The translations under genes were made by a program, and so were the position numbers. Of a DNA stretch of 12,882 nucleotides, positions 6,057 to 11,348 are shown in pieces (position 1 is the first letter of the stretch; every line of letters starts with the position of its first letter). The notes under the pieces were generated by a model. That model was not told the DNA's origin, did no database searches, and was given only the letters and a program-made list of their open reading frames with translations. Source of the DNA: Phycisphaerae bacterium (GTDB lineage Bacteria; Planctomycetota; Phycisphaerae; UBA1845; UTPLA1); NCBI GenBank assembly GCA_016935885.1, contig JAFGQA010000441.1, positions 1 to 12,882 on the forward strand, read 5' to 3'.

Positions 6057-7106
6057 CCCCCTCTCCGTCCAATGCTCCCAGCCTCGTGGCTTCACCGCCA
6101 CTCGGCTCCCATCGGCCTGCCGCAGCCACAGGCCCTCCTGCACGATCGCCTCCCCAACTCGCGCCCACGGACACGGCAGTCCCACTTTCGCCACCGCGGC
6201 GGCATCGATCGCAAACAGGAGCTCGAAGTCCTCGCCATCGTCGAACAGATGTTCCATCGGACCGCGCCTGTCCTCCCGCGACGCCGTCACCGCCGCATCC
6301 GAGATCACCCCTCCCAGCGCAGCCGCGTCGAATTCTATCCCGCACCCTGACGCCGACGCCATGCGGTGCCCGTCTGTAGATAGACCGTCGCTCAGGTCCA
6401 TCATCGCGTGCAGGGCCGACCCAAGGCCCCGTGACAGCGCCCGCGCCTCGAGAACGCGAGGCTCAAAATCCAAATGATGTCCCAGCAGGCTCCCCCCCAG
6501 CCGTCCCGTTACGCATACCGCATCCCCCACGCGCATCCCGTCACGCCGCACCGGGCGCGTGCCTCCCACGCGTCCCGCCTCACGACCTGCTGACGCCCCG
6601 GCACCATGGCGTTTCGATGTTTCGACGTTTCGACGTTCCAACGTTTCAACGTTTCGACGTTTCGACGTTTCGGCGTCTCCCCAAGGTTCGGCGATCACCG
6701 CCACGTCGACCACCAGCGGCCTGGCCCAGCTATTCGTGTCACCTCCCACAATGACACAATCATACCTCCGCGCCAGATCGGCCATCCCGACAAACAACCC
6801 CTGCGCCTGCTCCATCGTCCACGAATCCGGCAGCGCCACACTGACCACCGCGTAAAGCGGCCGAACCGCCATCGCCGCGCAGTCCGACAGATTCACAGCC
6901 AGCGCCTTCCGCCCGATCTGCTCGGGCGAATGCACCGACGTGTCGAAGTGTACGCCGTCCATCAACATGTCCGCCGCCACGAGCATCGCCCCATCGGGCG
7001 CCCGCAGCATCGCCATGTCGTCGCCGATCCCGATACGAACGCCGGCCCCTTTCGCCGGATACTTCGACGCAATCCACGCCACGAAGCTGTCTTCGCCTTT
7101 CTCCAT
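6042..7106 (-). CDS. thiL: Thiamine-monophosphate kinase with an octamer-encoded insertion
   Basis: ThiL phosphorylates thiamine monophosphate to thiamine pyrophosphate with ATP in the cytosol. The 354-residue product carries GIGDDMAML (26-34), DMLMDGVHF (46-54), AVNLSDCAAM (70-79), VGGDTN (120-125), GDAVCVTGRLGGS (194-206), MDLSDGLSTDG (236-246) and DDGEDFELLF (289-298). About 30 extra residues (roughly 144-172) lie before MRVGD, including an eight-residue period (ETSKRRNV, ETLERRNV, ETSKR) translated from an 8-bp tandem repeat. The frame is open to 7190, but the ATG at 7106 gives MEKGEDSF, fitting the family's Met-x-x-Gly-Glu start. No ribosome-binding site precedes it; TATAAT lies seven bases upstream, suggesting a leaderless message. 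The stop codon falls in a heptamer array. It is the first gene of the minus-strand group. Confidence 0.95.
   Translation of the reverse strand: MEKGEDSFVAWIASKYPAKGAGVRIGIGDDMAMLRAPDGAMLVAADMLMDGVHFDTSVHSPEQIGRKALAVNLSDCAAMAVRPLYAVVSVALPDSWTMEQAQGLFVGMADLARRYDCVIVGGDTNSWARPLVVDVAVIAEPWGDAETSKRRNVETLERRNVETSKRHGAGASAGREAGRVGGTRPVRRDGMRVGDAVCVTGRLGGSLLGHHLDFEPRVLEARALSRGLGSALHAMMDLSDGLSTDGHRMASASGCGIEFDAAALGGVISDAAVTASREDRRGPMEHLFDDGEDFELLFAIDAAAVAKVGLPCPWARVGEAIVQEGLWLRQADGSRVAVKPRGWEHWTERGSDEG
6611..6674. repeat. Octamer array GTTTCGAC (8 units) inside thiL
   Basis: Eight consecutive 8-bp units: GTTTCGAT, GTTTCGAC, GTTTCGAC, GTTCCAAC, GTTTCAAC, GTTTCGAC, GTTTCGAC, GTTTCGGC. Because eight is not a multiple of three, translation cycles every 24 bases, giving an eight-residue peptide period. 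Loose copies of the octamer lie outside genes at 4498-4546 and 8303-8334. Confidence 0.95.
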
Positions 7107-7113
7107 ACGAATC

Positions 7114-7119
7114 ATTATA
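7114..7119 (-). promoter_or_regulatory. Candidate -10 element for thiL
   Basis: The minus strand reads TATAAT here, a perfect -10 hexamer, preceded directly by TG. The thiL ATG at 7106 begins seven bases downstream, where transcription would be expected to start, so the message could be leaderless. No good -35 box is found 16-18 bp upstream. In GC-rich DNA an exact TATAAT is rare, which supports the call, but it remains a prediction. Confidence 0.45.
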
Positions 7120-7209
7120 CATGGTCTAAGAGCTAAGGAGACGAGGGGGGTGCAGAGTTGAGTGTCGCCAAGACCTAAGCGATAGGGCACACAATGCAGC
7201 TTGATTTTT

Positions 7210-7230
7210 CATCCTTCATCCTTCATTCTT
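7210..7230. repeat. Heptamer array CATCCTT (3 units) in the ispD leader
   Basis: CATCCTT at 7210-7216 and 7217-7223, then CATTCTT at 7224-7230 and a loose CAGCCCT at 7231-7237. It lies in the 157-bp divergent region between thiL and ispD, 33 bp before the ispD start codon. On the ispD message the units read CAUCCUU. Confidence 0.85.
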
Positions 7231-7250
7231 CAGCCCTGTCCAACACACCC

Positions 7251-7258
7251 AAGGAGGT
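7251..7258 (+). promoter_or_regulatory. Strong ribosome-binding site of ispD
   Basis: AAGGAGGT is a complete Shine-Dalgarno sequence five bases before the ATG at 7264. It decides the start against an in-frame codon at 7201, whose product would carry 21 extra residues encoded partly by the heptamer repeat. Confidence 0.9.
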
Positions 7259-7263
7259 ACCCC

Positions 7264-8016
7264 ATGGCGAAAACGAGCGTCATCGTCGTCGCGGCGGGCA
7301 AAGGTGAGCGCTTCGGGGACAAGGAAAGCAAGGTCTTCGCGAAGATCGACGGTCAGCCCCTCTTCCTCCGAGCCCTTCAGCTCTTCGTCAACCGCGAGGA
7401 CGTCTGCCAGACCATCCTCGTCGCCGCCCCCGAAGACATGGGCCAGATGAGGTCGAAATACGCCGCCAACATCGGCTTCATGGGCGTCAAGCTGGTCGAA
7501 GGCGGCGCCGAACGCCACGACTCCGTCGCCAACGGCCTCGCCGAGGTCAGCGACGACGCGGAGTACGTCGCCATCCACGACGCAGCCCGCGTTTGCGTCG
7601 CCGAAGTCTGGATCGACCAAGCCTTCCAGGCCGCCACGGAATCTGGCGCGGCCATCCCCGTGATCCCCGTCGACGCCACGCTCAAACGTGTCGGTCCCGA
7701 CCGGATCGTCACCGAGACCATCTCCCGCGAGGGCCTCCACATGGCCCAGACACCACAGGTCTTCCGCAAGGCCGTCATAGAGGAGGCCTACGCCGCACTG
7801 AAAGAAAAGGGGCCTGAGATGCTCGGCGATCTCCCCCTCACAGACGACGCCCAGCTCGTCGCCGCCACCGGCCACCCCGTCACGGCCATCGCCGGCGACA
7901 GCCGCAACATCAAGATCACCACAAAGGACGACCTCAAGCTCGCGTCGGCCGTGCTCAAGGCCCTCCCACAGAAGGCCGTCGCCCGCCGCGGCCCCTTCGA
8001 AGATGCGCAGTGGTAG
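7264..8016 (+). CDS. ispD: 2-C-methyl-D-erythritol 4-phosphate cytidylyltransferase
   Basis: IspD transfers CMP from CTP to methylerythritol phosphate, the third step of the MEP isoprenoid pathway, in the cytosol. The 250-residue product has the CTP-binding loop AAGKGERFG (10-18) with lysine 23 after it, EGGAERHDSVANGL (79-92), the metal-associated IHDAAR (104-109), PVDATLKRV (135-143), AQTPQVF (161-167), LTDDAQLV (192-199) and GDSRNIKIT (211-219). All are hallmarks of the family, and length is only slightly above the usual 225-240 because of a basic tail after residue 235. The start is fixed by AAGGAGGT. It is transcribed divergently from thiL, 157 bp apart. IspF, often adjacent or fused in other bacteria, is not here. 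Confidence 0.97.
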   Translation: MAKTSVIVVAAGKGERFGDKESKVFAKIDGQPLFLRALQLFVNREDVCQTILVAAPEDMGQMRSKYAANIGFMGVKLVEGGAERHDSVANGLAEVSDDAEYVAIHDAARVCVAEVWIDQAFQAATESGAAIPVIPVDATLKRVGPDRIVTETISREGLHMAQTPQVFRKAVIEEAYAALKEKGPEMLGDLPLTDDAQLVAATGHPVTAIAGDSRNIKITTKDDLKLASAVLKALPQKAVARRGPFEDAQW

Positions 8017-8145
8017 CCCAGGTTCGTGAGGCGTCGTTCTTGTCGCGCCGCTCGTGAAGTGCGACGTGCCCAGAAGGATTCGGCTGCGTGCCCGATGCCC
8101 GCGTGGCCGCTCGTGGGCCCGTGCCGCGACCCCGCTCATCTCGCA

Positions 8146-8195
8146 GAATACGCTTCGCGAGATACGAGAGACGCTTCACGAGATACGCTTCACGA
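8146..8195. repeat. Imperfect GATACGCTTCACGA repeats
   Basis: Three related stretches follow one another: GAATACGCTTCGCGA (8146-8160), GATACGAGAGACGCTTCACGA-type sequence at 8161-8181 with an inserted GAGAGAC, and GATACGCTTCACGA (8182-8195). It is another short-period intergenic repeat, of a different sequence from the heptamer and octamer families. Confidence 0.7.
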
Positions 8196-8302
8196 CCTTG
8201 ACCGCCGCCCCCGCAAATGGTGCAATACAGCCATTCGAGGTTACGCGAGCTTGGACAGGCTCCGGTCTTCGACGAGAAAGTGCTACCGCGCCCGCGTCCG
8301 CC

Positions 8303-8334
8303 GTTTTGACGTTCCGGCGTTTTGAGCTTTCAAG
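8303..8334. repeat. Degenerate octamer array before the TPR lipoprotein
   Basis: Units GTTTTGAC (8303-8310), GTTCCGGC (8311-8318), GTTTTGAG (8319-8326) and CTTTCAAG (8327-8334) form a loose version of the octamer array found inside thiL. It ends 10 bp before the ATG at 8345, and its last bases contribute to the AAGGA ribosome-binding site. Confidence 0.65.
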
Positions 8335-8344
8335 GATGGCCCCG

Positions 8345-9286
8345 ATGAATACCACCCGTTATCGCCGTCTTGCCCTCTTGCTCTCCCCCATCGTGGTGCT
8401 GAGCCCCTGCCTCCTCGGTTGTGAAGGCATCGACCGCAGGCACGATCCCCGTGTCGCTGACATCCAGCCTCCCCCGGAAGACGCGCCCGTCGGCACCACC
8501 GAGACCACTACCGAACTCGCGGACTTCCCCGACATCGTCGAGCGGGTGTCGGCCACCAGGGAATCCCTGCTGGTCGTTCGTGAACAGTACTTCGACGAAC
8601 TCCGCATTCTCGAGCGCGCCTACCTCCAGGCAGGTGATACCGTCAGGGCCAACTGGGCCCGACGCCAGCGCGAACGTCTCGAGGAAGCCAAGGTCGAACC
8701 ATATCCCTACCTGACCAACGAACCGCCCGAGTACCACGTCGAAGCAGCCCCCGAGCAGCTCATCCCCGACGCGGACGCAATCTACAACGAGGCCATGGCC
8801 TTGCTCAACCAGGTCCGCGGCATCCCCCTCGCCGGCCATCTTGAGGGGCATAAGAAGAAGGCCCAACAGGCCCTCAATCTCTTCAAACGCGTCCTCCGCG
8901 ATTATCCCACCTCCGACAAGGTGGACGATTGCGCGTTCTACTGCGGTGAGATCTACAAGGAGTACCTCCGCGACGACGATCCGGACAACGAGCTCGCCAT
9001 CCGCTACTACAAATGGGCCTTCGCCCTTGATCCTCGAACGCCCCATGCCGCCCGCTTCCAGTGCGCCGTGGTGTACGACTATCGGCGACACGATCGGGCC
9101 AGCGCCCTCGAACTCTATCATCAAGTCCTCGATAGCGAGGAGGACGGCAACATGTCAAACATGCGCTGGGCCGCCAGCCGCATCAAGGAACTCACCGACG
9201 ACGACGCCAGCCCCTTGCGCCCGAGGACGGCTGATCGCGTCGTCACGCCGGCCTCTGACCTCGCAGAGCCCGACGGAAACCCCTGA
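8345..9286 (+). CDS. TPR-containing predicted lipoprotein
   Basis: The 313-residue product starts with a basic N-terminus (MNTTRYRR), a hydrophobic core (9-25) and a lipobox-like LLGC with cysteine 26, predicting a lipid-anchored envelope protein. A Pro/Thr-rich linker (36-60) leads to a charged helical region (62-116). Residues 142-283 contain helix pairs spaced like tetratricopeptide repeats: ALNLFKRVLRDYP (176-188), ELAIRYYKWAFALDP (216-230) and SALELYHQVLD (253-263). BamD-like envelope assembly proteins have similar architecture, but no specific function can be assigned. The ATG at 8345 has AAGGA eight bases upstream; an in-frame ATG at 8336 would shift the start by three codons. The gene stands alone between a repeat-rich leader and a hairpin starting five bases after its stop. 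Confidence 0.88.
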   Translation: MNTTRYRRLALLLSPIVVLSPCLLGCEGIDRRHDPRVADIQPPPEDAPVGTTETTTELADFPDIVERVSATRESLLVVREQYFDELRILERAYLQAGDTVRANWARRQRERLEEAKVEPYPYLTNEPPEYHVEAAPEQLIPDADAIYNEAMALLNQVRGIPLAGHLEGHKKKAQQALNLFKRVLRDYPTSDKVDDCAFYCGEIYKEYLRDDDPDNELAIRYYKWAFALDPRTPHAARFQCAVVYDYRRHDRASALELYHQVLDSEEDGNMSNMRWAASRIKELTDDDASPLRPRTADRVVTPASDLAEPDGNP

Positions 9287-9290
9287 TCGC

Positions 9291-9308
9291 GCCTGTCTGC
9301 CGACAGGC
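9291..9308 (+). terminator. Hairpin just after the TPR lipoprotein
   Basis: GCCTGTC, loop TGCC, GACAGGC form a perfect 7-bp stem starting five bases after the stop codon. There is no following T-run, so it is not a classical intrinsic terminator. It may protect the message 3' end or be a REP-like element. Confidence 0.35.
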
Positions 9309-9323
9309 GGGTGGGAGCCTGGC

Positions 9324-9451
9324 CATGTTGTCCCGGCAGGGGATCGAGGATCATATCGCTACGATCCGTTCAGCCGTACGCGGTTTGCATCAAGGTGACG
9401 GAGACACCGCGTCCTGCGTGGAAATCAGCAACCACCGGCAGAACCGGTGGT
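9324..9451. repeat. 128-bp direct repeat, copy 1
   Basis: Matches 9665-9792 without indels at 114 of 128 positions by hand count. It ends in an ACCACCGG...CCGGTGGT inverted repeat (8-bp arms, 5-base loop). An ATG frame at 9325 reads MLSRQGIEDHIATIRSAV and stops 47 codons in. Confidence 0.9.
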
Positions 9452-9499
9452 ATGAGGAAGACCCCTGAAAGGGGCATGGGTGCCCCATCCTTTGCTCAT

Positions 9500-9617
9500 G
9501 GGTGCCCCATCCTTTGCGCAGCAAAGGGTGGGGGATCACTCTCCCGCACAACGCACGGGTGCACGGGTGCCCCATCCCTTGCGCAGCAAAGGGTGGGGGA
9601 TCACTCTCCCGCACAAC
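9500..9617. repeat. 53-bp direct repeat with a 13-bp palindrome, two copies
   Basis: Copies at 9500-9552 and 9565-9617 differ at one base. Each contains CCCCATCC(T/C)TTGC, loop GCA, GCAAAGGGTGGGG, a 13-bp stem (9505-9533 and 9570-9598). A partial copy lies at 9479-9495, and an opposite-orientation relative (CCCCCACCCT...AGGATGGGG) near 9626-9656. The GGGTGCCCCATCC core resembles REP-like repeats I recall from other repeat-rich bacterial phyla. Confidence 0.9.
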
Positions 9618-9664
9618 AGGGGAATCCCCCACCCTCTCTTTCAGAAAGGATGGGGCACACAAGC

Positions 9665-9792
9665 CATGTTGTCCCGGCAGGTGATCGAGGATCATATTGC
9701 TACGATCCGTTCAGCCGTGCGAGCTTTGGATCAATGTGAAGGCAACATCGCGTCCTGCGTGCAAATAAGCAACCACCGGCAGAGCCGGTGGT
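9665..9792. repeat. 128-bp direct repeat, copy 2
   Basis: Second copy of 9324-9451, ending in a perfect 9-bp hairpin (ACCACCGGC, loop AGA, GCCGGTGGT). Its ATG frame reads MLSRQVIEDHIATIRSAV and continues past the repeat to a stop at 9858-9860. Of the 14 differences from copy 1, six fall at third codon positions, close to chance, so coding is not supported. Confidence 0.9.
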
Positions 9793-9851
9793 CCCTGATT
9801 GCTGAAACTGACCGCTTCGCCTTCGGAATTCGCGACAGCTCCGAAGAGCCT

Positions 9852-9969
9852 CGGGCTTAACAGCCCGTGGCAAAACTGTGGCACCGGCGTCTCGCCGGTG
9901 GTTTTCACGATCAGGAACGGCGTTTCCGAACCGCTGTTTTCCCTTTTACCACGGGCGGTTAAGCCCGTG
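9852..9969. repeat. Cluster of three hairpins
   Basis: CGGGCT-TAAC-AGCCCG (9852-9867), CACCGGCG-TCT-CGCCGGTG (about 9882-9900) and CACGGGC-GGTTAA-GCCCGTG (9950-9969). The first and third share a CGGGCTTAA/TTAAGCCCG core in opposite orientation. They lie downstream of the histidine kinase on its strand and could end or protect that message, but none has a T-run. Confidence 0.7.
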
Positions 9970-10004
9970 CCTTGTCCTCGGAGGAACCGGTCAGTCTGAG
10001 TTGA

Positions 10005-10805
10005 TTAGTTGATCACCGCCGGAAGTGTCAGTGTAAACGTCGTCCCATCCCCCGGCTTGCTCGCGACGCTAATCTCCCCGTCCTGCTCCTCCATCAGTTG
10101 CTTGCAGATATGCAGCCCCATGCCGATGCCCCGGCGGTCGGGTCGCCCTTCGTGCTGCTTCGTGGTGAAGAACGGCTCGAAGATCTTCTCCAGATGCTCC
10201 GGCTTGATGCCCCGCCCCGTATCCGCCACGGTGATCATCACCCTGCCGTCGCCCGCAGCTTTCCCGGAAACCTTCAGGCTGCCGGGCCCGTCCAACATCG
10301 CCTGCCGCGCGTTGATGATCAGATTGAACAGCACATGCCGCAAGCTGCTGGCCGTGGCCCGAGCCTTCAGGTCTTCCGGGACATCCACCGCCAGCGAGAT
10401 GTTGTCCTTCTCTAAATCCCGACCCAGACACTCCACCGCCTCCACGACCAGCGGCAGGATCGGCGTGTCCACCGGTCCCATCTGGTCGTCCACCGCCATG
10501 CCCAGAACGCGGTGGCACAGCGTGGACAGCCGCTGGGCGTTCTTCAAGGTCTTCTCAACCGCCGTCCGCATCAGCTCCCCGTCGCCCTGCTGGAGGGCAT
10601 ACTGGCAGTAGCCCACGATCGGTGTGACCAGATTGTTGAACTCGTGGGCCAGCATCGTCGAGACGGTGCCCAGCGACGCCAGCCGCTGAAGCTGCTGCAC
10701 CTGTCGCTGGAGCAGTGCGAGATGGCTCTCCAGGCCATCAAGTTGCTCCACGATGCCCGTCTGCATCTGCGAAGGGTTGATATCGTTCGAGGATTCCGGG
10801 ACCAT
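10005..10805 (-). CDS. Soluble sensor histidine kinase (HisKA + HATPase)
   Basis: Two-component histidine kinase without signal peptide, membrane segments or a recognisable sensor domain; 266 residues. Residues 15-42 are likely a coiled coil (LESHLALLQRQVQQLQRL). The H-box is LAHEFNNLVTPIVGYCQYAL (52-71) with phospho-acceptor His54. The ATP-binding domain has the N-box LFNLIINARQAM (159-170), the G1 box ADTGRGI (194-200), the F-box FEPFFTTK (209-216), the G2 box GIGMGLHICKQL (226-237) and a final GTTFTLTLP. The H-box and ATPase type resemble NtrB-like kinases. No response regulator is adjacent, so its partner is unknown. The start at 10805 has only a weak ribosome site; Met14 is an alternative. 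It is transcribed divergently from the small protein at 10913. Confidence 0.94.
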   Translation of the reverse strand: MVPESSNDINPSQMQTGIVEQLDGLESHLALLQRQVQQLQRLASLGTVSTMLAHEFNNLVTPIVGYCQYALQQGDGELMRTAVEKTLKNAQRLSTLCHRVLGMAVDDQMGPVDTPILPLVVEAVECLGRDLEKDNISLAVDVPEDLKARATASSLRHVLFNLIINARQAMLDGPGSLKVSGKAAGDGRVMITVADTGRGIKPEHLEKIFEPFFTTKQHEGRPDRRGIGMGLHICKQLMEEQDGEISVASKPGDGTTFTLTLPAVIN

Positions 10806-10822
10806 GTATCGTGTTCGGTCGT

Positions 10823-10891
10823 CACTGTCAGCGATCGACCGTGTTATCGGCAGATGCCCGCGCGAACTTGACCACTGTCAGCGGTCAACGG
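10823..10891. promoter_or_regulatory. Direct and inverted repeats in the divergent kinase/small-protein region
   Basis: CACTGTCAGCGATCGACCG (10823-10841) and CACTGTCAGCGGTCAACGG (10873-10891) match at 16 of 19 bases and are exactly 50 bp apart. The second overlaps a near-perfect 21-bp palindrome (10868-10888: TTGACCACTG, T, CAGCGGTCAA; one arm mismatch). The position suits an operator, but similar GTCAACCGTCAGC strings lie at 5276 and in rdgB, so it may be a dispersed repeat. Confidence 0.4.
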
Positions 10892-10912
10892 ATGCCGAAT
10901 AGCTGAACCTCC

Positions 10913-11191
10913 ATGGACCTGCAATCCAGACTCGACGCCTTGCTCTCGCTCGCCGAGGAAATCGGCCTCTCCGTCCGGCGTGAGCCGCTAGGAGGCGATG
11001 GCGGCGGCTACTGCACGCTGCGTGGCCAGCGGATTCTGTTCATCGACACCTCTGCCGACCTGGAAGCGCGCTACGAGACGACACTGGCGTCCCTGGCACC
11101 CTTGCCCGAAGTCGATCAGCGATACCTGCCCCCGGAGATACGCGAAGACATCGACCGCCAACGAGCCGCCAACAACACGCACGAGTCTTGA
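10913..11191 (+). CDS. Small hypothetical protein with GGDGGGYCTLRG motif
   Basis: Ninety-two residues with no signal peptide or membrane segment. Residues 1-20 look like an amphipathic helix (LDALLSLAEEIGL). Then come VRREPLGGDGGGYCTLRGQRILFID (21-45; glycine-rich turn at 27-32, one cysteine at 34), a second helix (49-62) and LPEVDQRYLPPEIREDI (64-80). I recall similar small proteins with a LGGDGGG-CTLRG core in Planctomycetota-type genomes, annotated only as hypothetical; that is memory, not a search result. The ordered motif and the plausible fold argue for a real gene. No ribosome-binding site is visible before the ATG. It is divergent from the kinase and 157 bp upstream of the phosphohexomutase, perhaps in the same transcription unit. 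Confidence 0.75.
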   Translation: MDLQSRLDALLSLAEEIGLSVRREPLGGDGGGYCTLRGQRILFIDTSADLEARYETTLASLAPLPEVDQRYLPPEIREDIDRQRAANNTHES

Positions 11192-11348
11192 GCCCGCCCG
11201 TGTCCCACACACCGATGCCCGCCCTCGTGTTGGCGCAAGGTCCTGCTTCGGGAGTCCCTTTTCTCGCTCGCTCTCAACGTGTATCCTGTCCAACGAACAA
11301 GTCGCAACGCACGATGCGGCTCCCGGTCCATCACCACGAGGCCCACCC

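Larger units (their letters stand above)
8017..8344. other. Gap between ispD and the TPR lipoprotein
   Basis: No gene is convincing in these 328 bases. The downstream frame is open back to 8054, but that extension would put about 97 arginine-rich residues before a clear lipoprotein signal, so it is rejected. Between 8146 and 8195 related units recur (GAATACGCTTCGCGA, GATACGAGAGACGCTTCACGA split by variation, GATACGCTTCACGA). A loose octamer array follows at 8303-8334. No strong promoter was identified. Confidence 0.7.
9287..10004. other. 718-bp convergent gap filled with repeats
   Basis: This stretch lies between the 3' ends of the TPR lipoprotein and the histidine kinase. It contains a hairpin at 9291-9308, a 128-bp sequence present twice (9324-9451 and 9665-9792), a 53-bp sequence present twice (9500-9552 and 9565-9617) with palindromes, and further hairpins at 9852-9867, 9881-9900 and 9950-9969. 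Short frames within the 128-bp copies are discussed separately; no confident gene is seen. Confidence 0.85.

Noticed and set aside
7216..8139. 307-codon minus-strand open frame opposite ispD
   Set aside because: ispD has a perfect ribosome-binding site and every family motif; the opposite frame is Gly/Asp/Val-rich shadow sequence without a recognisable domain.
8198..8226. TTGACC with a downstream TGCAAT as a promoter for the TPR lipoprotein
   Set aside because: The -10 match is poor, and TTGACC-like strings recur in repeats across this window.
8054..8344. N-terminal extension of the TPR lipoprotein frame
   Set aside because: It is about 97 Arg-rich residues crossing two repeat arrays and preceding a proper lipoprotein signal; AAGGA supports the start at 8345.
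8330..9124. 264-codon minus-strand open frame opposite the TPR lipoprotein
   Set aside because: It covers the lipoprotein coding region in the opposite frame and shows no domain; the TPR pattern and signal peptide on the plus strand are stronger.
9325..9468. Small protein gene in 128-bp repeat copy 1, and its partner at 9666-9860
   Set aside because: No ribosome-binding site, the frames diverge in length, and substitutions are not concentrated at third codon positions; kept as a repeat only.
9500..9617. Repeats resembling a CRISPR array
   Set aside because: Only two full copies, 53 bp long with a 12-bp spacing, each a palindrome, and no cas genes. They fit REP-like elements.
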